Below, piece after piece: positions 26,262 to 36,380 of a stretch of DNA of 64,000 nt (position 1 is its first letter; every line of letters starts with the position of its first letter). Source of the stretch: Lachnospiraceae bacterium MC2017 (GTDB lineage: Bacteria > Bacillota > Clostridia > Lachnospirales > Lachnospiraceae); assembly GCA_000701625.1 (NCBI GenBank), contig JNJK01000008.1, positions 62,001-126,000 on the forward strand, written 5' to 3'. The notes below the pieces were generated by a model, which saw only the letters and a list, made by a program, of their open reading frames with translations, was not told the DNA's origin and made no database searches. Made by a program: the position numbers and the translations under genes.

Positions 26262-26271
26262 CTAAGTAATC

Positions 26272-26628
26272 TTCTTTTCAGGCAGACCTGTAAGCCGGGT
26301 TCTGTATTAGATGATCATCTTTCTAGGACGTATGTTGCCATACGCCTCAAGCAACCTACCTGAAAGCAGATCGGGCAAATCTATTGCTTTCTGTTTGGTC
26401 TTGCTTCGGATAGGGCTTGCAATGCGCCCCCTGTTACCAGTTGACCGGTGGTCTCTTACACCACCATTTCGCTATGACCTGTGACGGCAAGCCGTCCATC
26501 GGCTACATATTTTCTGTTGCGCTATCCCGTGGGTTACCCCAGCCGGCCGTTAGCCGGTATCCTGCCCTGCGAAGCCCGGACTTTCCTCCCGCGGATAAAT
26601 CCACCGGCGATCATCTGGCCTGCCTGAA
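26272..26628 (-). ncRNA. rnpB: RNase P RNA, bacterial class A
   Basis: The catalytic RNA of RNase P, which trims tRNA 5' ends. The universal 5' core GAGGAAAGTCCGGGC is at about 26574-26588 and the 3' core ACAGAACCCGGCTTACAGG at about 26287-26305. TTCAGGCAG at the 5' end pairs with CTGCCTGAA at the 3' end to form P1. GATAGCGCAACAGAAA and GGTGGTGTAAGAGACCACC are further conserved parts. Ends are set from P1 and from the promoter, so they may be off by a few bases. Open frames inside this interval are not genes. Confidence 0.96.
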
Positions 26629-26633
26629 CTTTG

Positions 26634-26663
26634 ATTTTACAACTATTAGCTGATCAATGTCAA
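26634..26663 (-). promoter_or_regulatory. Promoter of rnpB
   Basis: TTGACA and TAAAAT, separated by 18 bases, lie just before the first base of RNase P RNA. The promoter starts 14 bases past the uridine kinase stop. Confidence 0.75.
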
Positions 26664-26676
26664 CCTTATTATTCCC

Positions 26677-28341
26677 TTATCCTACCTCAAAACAACTTCC
26701 GCCTACAAATTCTCTGACAAGAGAATTCTTTGGTAATCCTTCTGTACTGATTCCAAGGAAATACTGAAGGAATTTTAAGAGGCGCAATGCTTCGTGATAT
26801 CCAGGATCATCTGGTGTGATACTGAAAAGTAATGGTTCCGCAAACTGCTTTAATACAGACAGTTCATATATCAGCGCTGAGTTAAACATCGCGTCTGCCC
26901 CTTCCTGAAACGGGAAGATATTTTTTTCTTCACCACGTCTTACACTGGACCACATACCGAGTGTTTTAGAAGCAGACGCACCACGCGTCCTGTAATCACG
27001 AACCAGTCTTCGTATCAGTCTTCCGTCTGTAGTCGGGATACGATTATGCTCATCGATATTTAACGTAGTGAGGGCAGATATATAAATCTTATACTTGCTC
27101 TCTCTCGGAAGAGAATACGAAAGCTTGTCATTAAGTCCATGGATTCCCTCTATGACCAAAACATCTTCTTTTCCCATTTCGAGAAAATCGCCCTTGTACT
27201 CACGCTCACCTGTGATGAAATTGTACTTCGGAAGTTCTACCCGATTTCCATTCATAAGCTCATTCATATGCTTATTAAAGATCTCGATATCCAAAGCCTC
27301 CAGACATTCGTAATCTTTTTTCCCGTCTGCATCAAGCGGAGTATTATCTCTGTTTACGAAATAGTCATCCAGTCCAATGGTGTGCGGCTTCATACCGTGA
27401 GCCGCCAGCTGTATCGCGAGACGATGAGAAAACGTAGTCTTTCCGGATGAAGAAGGACCCGCTATCATAACAAACTTTTTCTTGTTTTTTATAATGTCTT
27501 CCGCGATCAATACGATCTTGCTCTCCATCAAAGCTTCCTGAACAAGGATAAGCTGATTCATCCGGCCTGCGCTTATCATGTCATTCAGATCTCCGACCGT
27601 CTCCACTCCCATGACTTCATTCCATCTGGTAGCTTCCATCATCGTATTAAAGAGACGAGGCATTTCTTTTATCGGCGGAACCTTGAGCGGTGTAAGTCTC
27701 TCCGGCATCTGAATGATAAGCCCATCTTTGTAATGAACCAGATCAAAATACTTTAAGTATCCTGTGGACGGAACCATGAATCCATAGTAATAATCCTTGA
27801 AATCATTTATGGAATACATGTTTACGGTAGAGCTCATACGGTAGTGGAAAAGTCTGCTCTTATCCAGCATCTTTGAATCAATACAGAACTTTCTTATTTC
27901 TTCCATCGGATATGTCTTTTTATTTATTGGCATATCTTTATCGATGAGTTCCTGCATCCGGTTCTTTACCTTCTCTGTGAGTTCATCTGTCAGGTCAAAA
28001 TCTCCCTTTACAGAACAGTAATATCCTGCTCCAATGCTGAATTCTACCTTAAAGCGCTCCATCCGGTCTCCACCGACCACATCATAAAATGACTTTATAA
28101 GGAGCAGACACATACTTCGCTTATATGCCTTATGTCCCGATGGATCAGACAAAGTCCTGAATTCCAGCACCGATCCGTCTTCCACCGTATGGAACAACTC
28201 ACGAAGCTTATTATTTTCCATCGCAAGTACTATCGGATAATCATAGTTTTTCTGAAAATCCTCAGCGACTTTCATAAGCGTTGTTCCATTAGGATACGAG
28301 TACTTCTCTCCACGATATGTTACAGTTACTTTATTATCCAT
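26677..28341 (-). CDS. TGS-domain nucleoside (uridine) kinase
   Basis: A 554-residue fusion. Residues 1 to 60 are a TGS domain (VTVTYRGEKYSYPNGTTLMKVA). Residues about 60 to 260 resemble the additional domain of threonyl-tRNA synthetase. The rest is a P-loop uridine kinase/phosphoribulokinase fold with GPSSSGKTTFSHRL at about 290 and the acidic GLDDYFVNRD. The family phosphorylates a nucleoside, with uridine or cytidine likely. The ATG at 28341 follows AAGGAGGAG by a proper distance. It follows nif3 in the rpoD operon region. Confidence 0.9.
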   Translation of the reverse strand: MDNKVTVTYRGEKYSYPNGTTLMKVAEDFQKNYDYPIVLAMENNKLRELFHTVEDGSVLEFRTLSDPSGHKAYKRSMCLLLIKSFYDVVGGDRMERFKVEFSIGAGYYCSVKGDFDLTDELTEKVKNRMQELIDKDMPINKKTYPMEEIRKFCIDSKMLDKSRLFHYRMSSTVNMYSINDFKDYYYGFMVPSTGYLKYFDLVHYKDGLIIQMPERLTPLKVPPIKEMPRLFNTMMEATRWNEVMGVETVGDLNDMISAGRMNQLILVQEALMESKIVLIAEDIIKNKKKFVMIAGPSSSGKTTFSHRLAIQLAAHGMKPHTIGLDDYFVNRDNTPLDADGKKDYECLEALDIEIFNKHMNELMNGNRVELPKYNFITGEREYKGDFLEMGKEDVLVIEGIHGLNDKLSYSLPRESKYKIYISALTTLNIDEHNRIPTTDGRLIRRLVRDYRTRGASASKTLGMWSSVRRGEEKNIFPFQEGADAMFNSALIYELSVLKQFAEPLLFSITPDDPGYHEALRLLKFLQYFLGISTEGLPKNSLVREFVGGSCFEVG

Positions 28342-28387
28342 ACCGCTCCTCCTTATAAACAAAGATCATTGTTATCGGATGTCAGCT

Positions 28388-29170
28388 TTACACGATTCTG
28401 AAGGGCACTTCTGCCGATTCCATACGTACAGTCATTTCAGGCATGTTTTTTGACAAAAATCTCTGCATATACTCTATAAATATCTTCTCTATCCCATAAT
28501 GTCCGGCATCTATGACCGAAAGTCCCTGCATATTTGCGTCCAAACCCTCATGATGGCTTATGTCTCCTGTGATAAAAACATCGGCATCATGTGCAAGTGC
28601 ACTTGGTATCTCCGAACCACCGGAACCAGGAAGGATAGCTACTGTTTCAACTTCATCATCAGGATTTCCAAAAATCTTCACATGCTGCAGTTCAAATCTC
28701 TTTTTTACCAGTTCCGCACACTCGGAAAGAGACATTACACGCGGAAGAGATCCGACCTTTCCGAGTCCCTCTCTGACAAGTTCTGTTTCGTGAGTAACTT
28801 CCAGAACTTCGCAATCTGTGAGTCCAAGGCGTTCTGCTGCAGCATCTGCCATACATGCGATATCAAAATTGGTATGCAGTGCTATATAGGAAATATCATT
28901 GCGGATGAGCTCAAGTACACGTCGACCTATGAAATCGTCTCCCGTGATCTTTTTCATGGGCTTAAAGATCATTGGATGATGAGTCAAGAGTAAATCTGCG
29001 CCAAATGCTTCTGCATGCTCTATGACATCATCTGTTGCATCTACGGCTATATAGATGCGTCTGATCTCTTTTTCAGGCCGTCCAACAAGCAGACCAACAT
29101 TATCCCAGCTTTCTGCCAGAGATGCCGGTGCCAGTTCGTAAAGCTGTTTCAGAACATCACTGCATTTCAT
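28388..29170 (-). CDS. Nif3-like dinuclear metal-centre protein
   Basis: A 260-residue NIF3/YqfO family protein that binds two metal ions in a hexameric ring. LLTHHPMIFKP near residues 62 to 72 and HTNFDIA near residue 93 hold the metal histidines; GHYGIEKIF near the C-terminus carries another histidine and glutamate. This is the short form without the YqfO insert domain. Its start overlaps the end of trmK by 14 bases. Its partnership with trmK and rpoD is common in Firmicutes. The biochemical role is unsettled. Confidence 0.9.
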   Translation of the reverse strand: MKCSDVLKQLYELAPASLAESWDNVGLLVGRPEKEIRRIYIAVDATDDVIEHAEAFGADLLLTHHPMIFKPMKKITGDDFIGRRVLELIRNDISYIALHTNFDIACMADAAAERLGLTDCEVLEVTHETELVREGLGKVGSLPRVMSLSECAELVKKRFELQHVKIFGNPDDEVETVAILPGSGGSEIPSALAHDADVFITGDISHHEGLDANMQGLSVIDAGHYGIEKIFIEYMQRFLSKNMPEMTVRMESAEVPFRIV

Positions 29171-29864
29171 AATAATGCAACGCTCCTTCCGCAATGGATT
29201 TTCTATATTCTATTTCCCGTCTTCGCTTATCCGGAAGAGAATCCGACTTAAGTATTCCGTCCGCAAGTTTCAACTCTCGGATAAGAAGTTCCTTTAATAC
29301 AGGATCATTCCTTTTTAATAGATCCATGCCATAAGAATCCGCTATGTCCTGATCAAGTTCATTTCTGAAAGATGTCTCTTGCACACCCGGAACCACTCTT
29401 ATCACAAAGTAAAATTTACCCTCTTCCAGAACTATTCTTTCTTCCTCTATTTTATACCCGTTTTCCCTAAGTTTCTTTCTGAATTCAGGGATTTCCGACT
29501 GAGGTGAAAGTATCCAGTTTTTTATTTCTCCTTTTACAGCAGGAGGGCACTGCTCCATGATCCTGGTTACAAGTGCCCCTCCCATTCCCGCTATCACAAC
29601 AGTATCCACATTGCCGGAAGGCATTTTTATGAGTCCGTCGGATTTCAGGAAATATATATTTTCATGTAAGTTTTCTGCATCAGCGTGATCTCTTGCGCGA
29701 TCAAGCGGTCCGTCATTTATATCAAGGCACCACGAGGATGCGATTCTTTTCTCCTGTAAAAGAGAAATGGACAGATATCCATGATCGCATCCTACATCAG
29801 CAAGCCTCGCTCCCGCCGGAACCATATCCGCTATGCACGAAAGTCTTCTTGAAAGTTTTATCAT
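29157..29864 (-). CDS. trmK: tRNA (adenine22-N1)-methyltransferase
   Basis: A 235-residue class I SAM enzyme that methylates adenine 22 of bacterial tRNAs. Motif I is LADVGCDHGYLSISL near residues 21 to 35, DIND is the ribose-binding acid, and VVIAGMGGALVTRIM is the family signature after it. ILSPQSEIPEFRKKL follows as in TrmK. It is one base after the end of rpoD and overlaps nif3. Confidence 0.93.
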   Translation of the reverse strand: MIKLSRRLSCIADMVPAGARLADVGCDHGYLSISLLQEKRIASSWCLDINDGPLDRARDHADAENLHENIYFLKSDGLIKMPSGNVDTVVIAGMGGALVTRIMEQCPPAVKGEIKNWILSPQSEIPEFRKKLRENGYKIEEERIVLEEGKFYFVIRVVPGVQETSFRNELDQDIADSYGMDLLKRNDPVLKELLIRELKLADGILKSDSLPDKRRREIEYRKSIAEGALHYYEMQ

Positions 29865-29865
29865 A

Positions 29866-30990
29866 TTAATCGAGATAATCCTTAAGCTTTCTGCTGCGAC
29901 TCGGGTGTCTGAGTTTTCTCAGAGCCTTTGCCTCAATCTGACGTATACGCTCACGTGTTACGTTGAACTCACGTCCAACTTCTTCCAAAGTACGTGCACG
30001 TCCGTCATCAAGACCGAAACGAAGGCGAAGCACCTTCTGCTCACGATCTGTAAGAGTTGCAAGCACTTCCTGCAGCTGCTCTTTAAGAAGAGTAAATGCA
30101 GCAGCGTCTGCAGGTACAGGAACCTGATCGTCCTGAATGAAATCACCAAGATGGCTATCTTCCTCTTCACCGATAGGTGTCTCGAGAGATACCGGTTCCT
30201 GAGAGATCTTGAGGATCTCACGTACACGGTCTACAGGCATATTCATCTCTTTTGCGATTTCATCCGGGGTTGGTTCACGTCCAAGCTCCTGAAGTAACTG
30301 TCTGGAAACACGGATCAGTTTGTTTATAGTCTCAACCATATGCACCGGGATACGGATTGTACGTGCCTGGTCAGCAATAGCTCTGGTTATAGCCTGACGG
30401 ATCCACCATGTCGCATATGTAGAGAACTTATATCCCTTAGTATAGTCAAACTTCTCAACAGCCTTGATAAGACCGAGATTTCCTTCCTGTATGAGATCAA
30501 GGAAAAGCATACCGCGTCCAACATATCTCTTTGCGATACTTACAACGAGTCGGAGATTTGCCTCAGCAAGTTTTTTCTTTGCTTCTTCCTTTGTCTCCTC
30601 ATCGCCGTTTTCCATCTGCTGGGCGAGCTCAACTTCTTCCTCTGCTGAAAGGAGCGGTACCTTACCTATCTCTTTCAGATACATACGTACAGGGTCTTCT
30701 ATAGATACGCTGTCAGGAACAGAGAGGTCGAGGTTCTCCATATCTGTATCGTCATCAGGATTATCCTCTTCTGCGTCTTCTTCCTCATCCTCTGTCTCAT
30801 CGATCTTCAGGATATCTATGTTATTCTGTTCAAGAGCCTCCAGTATCTTGTCATACTGCTCTTCACCGACTTCCATGTTTCCGAAAAAATCGGTAATTTC
30901 ATGATCCTCCAGAACACCACGTTTTTTCTTTCCGAGATCAACCAATTCCTTAAGTCTTGCTTCAAATTTCTCTAACGCTTTTTCGTCCAT
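29866..30990 (-). CDS. rpoD: RNA polymerase primary sigma factor (sigma A)
   Basis: A 374-residue housekeeping sigma. Region 1.1 is acidic, with a run of Asp/Glu near residue 70. Region 1.2 is [15 protein letters not shown]. Region 2 contains RNLGL-type core binding ([19 protein letters not shown]) and the -10 recognition stretch [17 protein letters not shown]. Region 4.2 is [20 protein letters not shown]. It follows dnaG in the classical macromolecular synthesis operon order dgt-dnaG-rpoD. Confidence 0.97.
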   Translation of the reverse strand: MDEKALEKFEARLKELVDLGKKKRGVLEDHEITDFFGNMEVGEEQYDKILEALEQNNIDILKIDETEDEEEDAEEDNPDDDTDMENLDLSVPDSVSIEDPVRMYLKEIGKVPLLSAEEEVELAQQMENGDEETKEEAKKKLAEANLRLVVSIAKRYVGRGMLFLDLIQEGNLGLIKAVEKFDYTKGYKFSTYATWWIRQAITRAIADQARTIRIPVHMVETINKLIRVSRQLLQELGREPTPDEIAKEMNMPVDRVREILKISQEPVSLETPIGEEEDSHLGDFIQDDQVPVPADAAAFTLLKEQLQEVLATLTDREQKVLRLRFGLDDGRARTLEEVGREFNVTRERIRQIEAKALRKLRHPSRSRKLKDYLD

Positions 30991-31038
30991 CTTGTACTCT
31001 GTTCTCCATTCTGAACTTGTAAATACAGTTACATCGGA

Positions 31039-32823
31039 TTATAAGGAAATCCTGATCGTCTGCAGCTTTTCCATTATCTTTTTTTCCTGAACCGTGCGTT
31101 CTATGAGATCCGCACCACTGTTCATCCTGCTGAGACTTGTTCGCTTGATCCGGATAACGAGATCGGTCAGAGCCTTCTCTCTTTCAGAGACATTCAGTCC
31201 CTCATCAAGCTTAGTGTTGAATATTTCCGCTATTGCTTTCTGCTGCTCAGGATCATCAAATATACTGATGATCGCAGCAGGTCTGAAATCATTATTTTCC
31301 AACTGCTGAAAAAGATTTTCCGCAGCAGTTCTGCTAAGTCCTTCTGAAAAATCCTCCGCAGATATATATGGCTTAACTGCGGTATAAACCGACGGATCAT
31401 CCGTAATATACGTCAAAAGAAGTTTTTCTGCCTTTGTAAGTCCGTCTTCCGGCTTTTTGTCTTTACGGGCTTTGTCTTTTACAACCGGCATCCTGTCATT
31501 CATTCCGCCATTTACAGAATATCCGTCTGCCGAAACACTCATGACTCTGGCCTGCTCAACTGCCCTCTTAAGGACATCTGAGGGAATCGCATACTCTGAT
31601 GCAACCGCCTCTGTGTAATTTGAACGTTCCAGTTCATCATCGATAAGTGCCAGTCTTTTAGACATTGCCTGCTCAAATTTCGTCCGTCCATCCGGTTTTC
31701 CTATGTCATAATTTCTGCGCATCACATGCAGTTCAAAGAGCAAGCTGTCCTCTGCATTATCAATACGCTTCTGAAATTCTTCCGCACCGAGATTTTTTAT
31801 AAATTCATCCGGATCTTTATATGGTTCCAGATGAATGATACTCGTCGTGATCCCGACTTTTTTCAAAATCGGTATCGCTCTCATTGCAGCTTTTACTCCG
31901 GCATTATCGGAATCATAGGTCAGACGCACGTCATCTGTGTATTTCTTAAGTATCCTCGCATGATTTTCTGTAAAGGCTGTTCCGAGTGATGCAACCGCTT
32001 CCGTGAATCCTGCCTGGTGCATGGAAATAACATCCATATATCCTTCACATGCGATCATGTATCCTTTTCTGGCCTTTTTTGCAACGTTAAGACCGTACAG
32101 ATTTCTGCCTTTATCGAAAATGGGAGTTTCAGGAGAGTTTAGATATTTCGGCTCACCATCTCCCATTACACGACCACCAAAACCTATTACACGATTATTT
32201 ACATCCATGATGGGAAACATGACTCTGTTCCAGAAACGATCTCTCATCCCACGCTTTTCATCGATATGAACGAGTCCCGCTTTATTGATCTCTGTTTCTG
32301 TATAGCCCTTTTCCTTGAGATACCTGCATACTGCACTACTCTTGCCTGCAAAGCCCAGTCCAAAGGAATGCAGAGTTTCTTTCGTAAGGCGGCGCTTACG
32401 AAAATATTCCATTCCGATCTGTCCTTCAGGACTCCTGAGCATCTTGTAGTAAAACGCAGCCGCATCTTTTGTAAGTGCCAATAATCTTTCTCTTTCCCCG
32501 GCTCTTTTTCGGGCTTCTTCGCTCATAGACTCTTCGGGGAGCTGTACTCCTGCCCTGTCTGCCAATGCCCTTAATGCTTCCTGAAAAGACATATTTTCAT
32601 AATTCATGAGGAAGCTTATTACGTTTCCACCGGCTCCGCATCCAAAGCAATAATATATCTGTTTACTTGCCGATACCGAAAAGGAAGGCGATTTTTCATT
32701 ATGAAAAGGACATAACCCAAAATAGTTTGCCCCTTTTTTTGTCAGATGCACATATTGTCCAATGACATCAACGATGTCATTCCGGGATCGCACCTCTTCA
32801 ACAACTTCCTCCGGATAATACAT
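31039..32823 (-). CDS. dnaG: DNA primase
   Basis: A 594-residue primase that makes RNA primers at the replication fork. The zinc finger is CPFHNEKSPSF...YYCFGCGAGG at about residues 38 to 66. The TOPRIM catalytic core has EGYMDVIS and the DSDNAG acidic pair. The C-terminal helicase-binding domain is divergent. GGATAATACATG region starts cleanly at 32823, 3 bases after dgt. Confidence 0.96.
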   Translation of the reverse strand: MYYPEEVVEEVRSRNDIVDVIGQYVHLTKKGANYFGLCPFHNEKSPSFSVSASKQIYYCFGCGAGGNVISFLMNYENMSFQEALRALADRAGVQLPEESMSEEARKRAGERERLLALTKDAAAFYYKMLRSPEGQIGMEYFRKRRLTKETLHSFGLGFAGKSSAVCRYLKEKGYTETEINKAGLVHIDEKRGMRDRFWNRVMFPIMDVNNRVIGFGGRVMGDGEPKYLNSPETPIFDKGRNLYGLNVAKKARKGYMIACEGYMDVISMHQAGFTEAVASLGTAFTENHARILKKYTDDVRLTYDSDNAGVKAAMRAIPILKKVGITTSIIHLEPYKDPDEFIKNLGAEEFQKRIDNAEDSLLFELHVMRRNYDIGKPDGRTKFEQAMSKRLALIDDELERSNYTEAVASEYAIPSDVLKRAVEQARVMSVSADGYSVNGGMNDRMPVVKDKARKDKKPEDGLTKAEKLLLTYITDDPSVYTAVKPYISAEDFSEGLSRTAAENLFQQLENNDFRPAAIISIFDDPEQQKAIAEIFNTKLDEGLNVSEREKALTDLVIRIKRTSLSRMNSGADLIERTVQEKKIMEKLQTIRISL

Positions 32824-32826
32824 CGT

Positions 32827-33837
32827 TTACTTCTCTTTCCACGGATTAGGTATAAACAATTCCTCATACAGATTGATCGCATATCGGTCAGTCATGGAAG
32901 AAATATAATCAGCCGTAACACGTTCTGCCTTTTCACCTTCTTTAGCCATAATGTTCCGATATTCTTCCGGAAGCTTGTCCGGTCTGTTCAAATAGTATAA
33001 ATACAGTGTTTCTACCAGATTTTCCGCTTTTCCTTCCTGGCTTTTTGCTGTTTTATTTGTATAAACTTCATGGAACATCCATTTTCGCAAGGAAACCATT
33101 GCTTCATATACAGGATCGCTCATCCAGATTTTTTCCTTATCTTTGCTGTTCTCGATGATGTCACAAATAAACCTGTTTAATCTTTCTCCCGTTGTCTCAC
33201 CGATCACATCTGCGATCGATGACGGAACATGGTCATTTTTCAGAATACCTGCTCTTACAGCGTCATCCATATCATGATGGATATACGCAATCTTATCTGA
33301 AAGACGCACAACCTGCCCCTCTAAAGTTGCCGGTCTGCATTCCATGCCATGATTTCTGATGCCATCACGGACTTCCCAAGTCAGATTTAACCCTTTTCCG
33401 TTTTTTGCAAGAAGATCTACGACACGCACCGACTGCTCAGCATGTACGAACCCATATGGGCAGACACGATTTAACGCACGCTCTCCGGCATGTCCGAAGG
33501 GCGTGTGACCCAAGTCGTGACCTAACGCTATTGCCTCGGTCAGATCTTCATTTAGTCTGAGCGAACGGGAAATAGTGCGCGCGATCTGCGCAACTTCCAG
33601 AGTATGGGTCAATCGCGTCCTGTAATGATCGCCTTCCGGCGTGAGAAAGACCTGAGTCTTATCCTTTAATCGTCGAAATGCCTTACAATGAATAATTCTG
33701 TCTCGATCTCTTTGATACACAGGGCGCAGATCATCCTGCTCTTCAGGGCGAATACGCCCCTTTGAATTCATGGATAATTGTGCTGCCGGACATAATAATT
33801 GTTTTTCCCGGCTTTCAATTTCTTCTCTGATGGTCAT
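32827..33837 (-). CDS. dGTPase-like HD-domain triphosphohydrolase
   Basis: A 336-residue HD hydrolase of the deoxyguanosinetriphosphate triphosphohydrolase-like type (family of YpgQ/Dgt). The HD motif is ALGHDLGHTPFGHAGE near residue 110, with histidine pair HTLEVAQIARTI before it and a late DKIAYIHHDMDDA. It should hydrolyse dNTPs to deoxynucleosides and triphosphate, affecting replication fidelity. It heads the dgt-dnaG-rpoD group. The ATG at 33837 is used rather than the GTG directly before it; no strong ribosome site is seen for either. Confidence 0.9.
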   Translation of the reverse strand: MTIREEIESREKQLLCPAAQLSMNSKGRIRPEEQDDLRPVYQRDRDRIIHCKAFRRLKDKTQVFLTPEGDHYRTRLTHTLEVAQIARTISRSLRLNEDLTEAIALGHDLGHTPFGHAGERALNRVCPYGFVHAEQSVRVVDLLAKNGKGLNLTWEVRDGIRNHGMECRPATLEGQVVRLSDKIAYIHHDMDDAVRAGILKNDHVPSSIADVIGETTGERLNRFICDIIENSKDKEKIWMSDPVYEAMVSLRKWMFHEVYTNKTAKSQEGKAENLVETLYLYYLNRPDKLPEEYRNIMAKEGEKAERVTADYISSMTDRYAINLYEELFIPNPWKEK

Positions 33838-33912
33838 CACATTTATATTATTCGCTGTTGCTGCTTAAAATCCTTTTTAATTTTTTAAAAAGTTAAATTT
33901 ATGATGAAAGGG

Positions 33913-34278
33913 TTAAAAAATATACCTGCCGTACAGTTTTATGAGCCAGCCCACGGTTAATACCAATGCCGCCAATATCGGTATCACCGCAAACGGCCAT
34001 AGAACGACTTTCTCAAATGCTATTACTTTTGCATCGCCACAGCCCCTTCTATAGGTAGCGAAGTCAGCTATATTAGATATCAGCAACGCTATGTACGGAT
34101 GCCAAAAAAAGAACGACGAGTTTTCCTGACCGCTGTATCTAATCACTACTATTGCTATCTCTGCCAGCACAAATATCACGTAGTATATTGTTCTATATTC
34201 CGGTCTTTTTTTTGATACGAGTCCCAGAAACAGCGATGCCATTATTCCCTCGCCGAACGCAGCGCCCCAGTCAAACAA
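33913..34278 (-). CDS. Small membrane protein, unknown
   Basis: A 121-residue protein with about four hydrophobic segments (GIMASLFLGLV, TIYYVIFVLAEIAIVVI, PYIALLISNIADF and PFAVIPILAALVLTVGWLI) and a basic loop YRRGCGDAK. I do not recognise the family. The start is a TTG 8 bases after AGGAGG. It stands between the tsf terminator and dgt. A transport or sensing role cannot be assigned. Confidence 0.6.
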   Translation of the reverse strand: MFDWGAAFGEGIMASLFLGLVSKKRPEYRTIYYVIFVLAEIAIVVIRYSGQENSSFFFWHPYIALLISNIADFATYRRGCGDAKVIAFEKVVLWPFAVIPILAALVLTVGWLIKLYGRYIF

Positions 34279-34328
34279 CGCTTCGTCCTCCTCTCTTCCT
34301 GTTATTTAGTAACAGCTATACCAGGTTC

Positions 34329-34364
34329 AAAAACAGGGTCCGCCGCTTTCGTGACGAACCCTGT
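34329..34364 (-). terminator. Terminator of rpsB-tsf
   Basis: ACAGGGTTCG and CGGACCCTGT form the stem, with TTTTTG following on the minus strand. It begins 34 bases after tsf. Confidence 0.85.
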
Positions 34365-34397
34365 AAAAACCGATCAATCAATGATCTGATTATGGAA

Positions 34398-35525
34398 TTA
34401 CTTTCCCTGTGCTGCTGCAGCTGCCTTAGCAACCTCTGCTGCGTAGTCCTCTTCTTCCTTTTCCATACCTTCACCGGTCTCGAAACGAACTACGTTCTTG
34501 ATAGCAACCTTTGCGCCGTTTGCCTTAGCAACTTCGTCGATGTACTTCTGTACAGACTGCTTTCCGTCCTCAGCCTTAACATATGCCTGATCTGTAAGGC
34601 AGATTTCCTTGTACTGCTTGGAAACACGACCCTGAACAAGTCCTGAGAAGATCTTGTTTTCCATGATAGCAGCCTTGTCTGCAATAGCAAGCTCAGCAAG
34701 CTTTGCAGCTGCTTCCTTTGAAAGGAAGTTGAAGAGGTAGTTCATGTTGCTCTTCTTCTCTTCGTAGATAGCGATATCCTCGTCACTCCAGAGCTTCTCG
34801 CTTACAGCCTTGTCGATAAGGCTGTTAAGGATCGGCTTCGGAAGGGAAGCAGGATCATTAAGAGCACTGTCAACTGTAAGAGACTTAAGGTGAGCCTTCT
34901 CCTCATCAGAGATATCGCTCTCGCTGATGTACTGAGGATTCATAGCTGCTACCTGCATAGCAACGTTCTTACCCATCTCCTTGATAGCATCGTTAACAAC
35001 ATCTGTCTCAACATCAACGATAACGCCGATCTTTCCTCCTGCATGTACGTATGCAGCAACGAAACCATTCTGCTCCTCAAGCTGAGCGAAACGGCGGATC
35101 TTGATGTTCTCTCTGATCTTCTGACCAACCTGAATAGCAACCTCATCAGCTACTGTCTCAGAAGGATCCTTGATCCACTTCTCAGCAAGAAGTCCATCAA
35201 CATCTGCAGCATCAGAAGCAAGAGCCTGAGCTGCTACGTTGCCTACGAACTCCTTAAATGCATCAGAACCAGCTGCGAAGTCTGTCTCACAGTTAACTTC
35301 TACAACTGCTGCCTTCTTTCCATCCTCAGATACAGCTGTGATAGAAAGACCCTCTACTGCTGTACGTCCAGCCTTCTTCTGAGCGCCTGCAAGACCCTTT
35401 TCACGAAGGAGCTCAACTGCCTTGTCCATATCGCCGTCTGTCTCGTTAAGAGCCTTCTTGCAGTCCATCATTCCTGCGCCAGTCATTTCTCTAAGCTCTT
35501 TTACCTGCTTTGCTGTGATAGCCAT
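34398..35525 (-). CDS. tsf: Translation elongation factor Ts
   Basis: A 375-residue EF-Ts, the nucleotide-exchange factor for EF-Tu. The N-terminal UBA-like domain has VKELREMTGAGMMDCKKAL, and the core motif is VEVNCETDFAA near residue 77. The protein is about 70 to 90 residues longer than common EF-Ts. The extra part lies roughly at residues 220 to 290 (from SLPKPILNSL to ADKAAIMENK), before the conserved GRVSKQYKEICLTDQ. The tail is rich in Ala, Glu and Lys. The start ATG at 35525 has AAGGAG upstream. It is 93 bases after rpsB. Confidence 0.95.
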   Translation of the reverse strand: MAITAKQVKELREMTGAGMMDCKKALNETDGDMDKAVELLREKGLAGAQKKAGRTAVEGLSITAVSEDGKKAAVVEVNCETDFAAGSDAFKEFVGNVAAQALASDAADVDGLLAEKWIKDPSETVADEVAIQVGQKIRENIKIRRFAQLEEQNGFVAAYVHAGGKIGVIVDVETDVVNDAIKEMGKNVAMQVAAMNPQYISESDISDEEKAHLKSLTVDSALNDPASLPKPILNSLIDKAVSEKLWSDEDIAIYEEKKSNMNYLFNFLSKEAAAKLAELAIADKAAIMENKIFSGLVQGRVSKQYKEICLTDQAYVKAEDGKQSVQKYIDEVAKANGAKVAIKNVVRFETGEGMEKEEEDYAAEVAKAAAAAQGK

Positions 35526-35618
35526 TTTCAACGTCTCCTTATGATTGAAATTAAAAAATGGAGGACAGGGTCTTCGCAACGCCCGTCCCCCTGTTATTTC
35601 ACTGATTAAATAATAGGA

Positions 35619-36353
35619 TTACTCTGCATCAGCTGCAGCAGACTCAGCCTCTTCAGGAGTAGCTGCTGTCTGACCCTGGTTAGCCTCGATAACTGCATCA
35701 GCCATCTTGGAAACGATAAGCTTTACAGCTCTGATAGCATCATCGTTACCAGGAATTACATAATCAAGCTCTTCAGGATCGCAGTTTGTATCAGCGATAC
35801 CGATAAGAGTGATTCCAAGTGCATGTGCCTCCTGAACGCAAATGTGCTCCTTCTTAGGGTCTACAACAAAGATTGCATCCGGGATCTTCTTCATGTTCTT
35901 GATACCGCCAAGGTTCTTCTCAAGCTTGTCCCACTCCTTCTGAAGAAGTGCAACTTCCTTCTTAGGAAGAACATCGAATGTTCCGTCCTGAGACATAGCC
36001 TCAATTTCCTTGAGCTTCTTGATTCTGGACTGGATGGTCTTGAAGTTTGTAAGCATACCGCCAAGCCATCTCTCATTTACATAGTACATTCCGCAACGCT
36101 CAGCCTCAGACTTGATAGCATCCTGTGCCTGCTTCTTTGTACCAACGAAAAGAATTGTGCCGCCGTCAGCAACGATATCGCCTACTGCATTGTAAGCCTC
36201 ATCAACCTTACCTACAGACTTCTGCAGATCGATGATGTAGATACCGTTTCTCTCTGTGTAGATGTACGGAGCCATCTTAGGGTTCCATCTTCTTGTCTGG
36301 TGTCCGAAATGTACACCTGCCTCAAGCAGCTGCTTCATAGAAATTACGCTCAT
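35619..36353 (-). CDS. rpsB: 30S ribosomal protein S2
   Basis: A 244-residue S2. [22 protein letters not shown] is its N-terminal signature, with the segment [17 protein letters not shown] and the later [21 protein letters not shown]-terminal tail of Ala and Glu is added. GGAGGTAATTAA precedes the ATG. It is expressed with tsf from a promoter at 36483-36511, with a folded leader in between. Confidence 0.97.
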   Translation of the reverse strand: MSVISMKQLLEAGVHFGHQTRRWNPKMAPYIYTERNGIYIIDLQKSVGKVDEAYNAVGDIVADGGTILFVGTKKQAQDAIKSEAERCGMYYVNERWLGGMLTNFKTIQSRIKKLKEIEAMSQDGTFDVLPKKEVALLQKEWDKLEKNLGGIKNMKKIPDAIFVVDPKKEHICVQEAHALGITLIGIADTNCDPEELDYVIPGNDDAIRAVKLIVSKMADAVIEANQGQTAATPEEAESAAADAE

Positions 36354-36380
36354 TTAATTACCTCCTACGGTTTAAGCGTT

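Noticed and set aside
26417-26653. Plus-strand open frame across 26417-26653
   Set aside because: It lies inside RNase P RNA, whose conserved core and P1 pairing explain the sequence fully.
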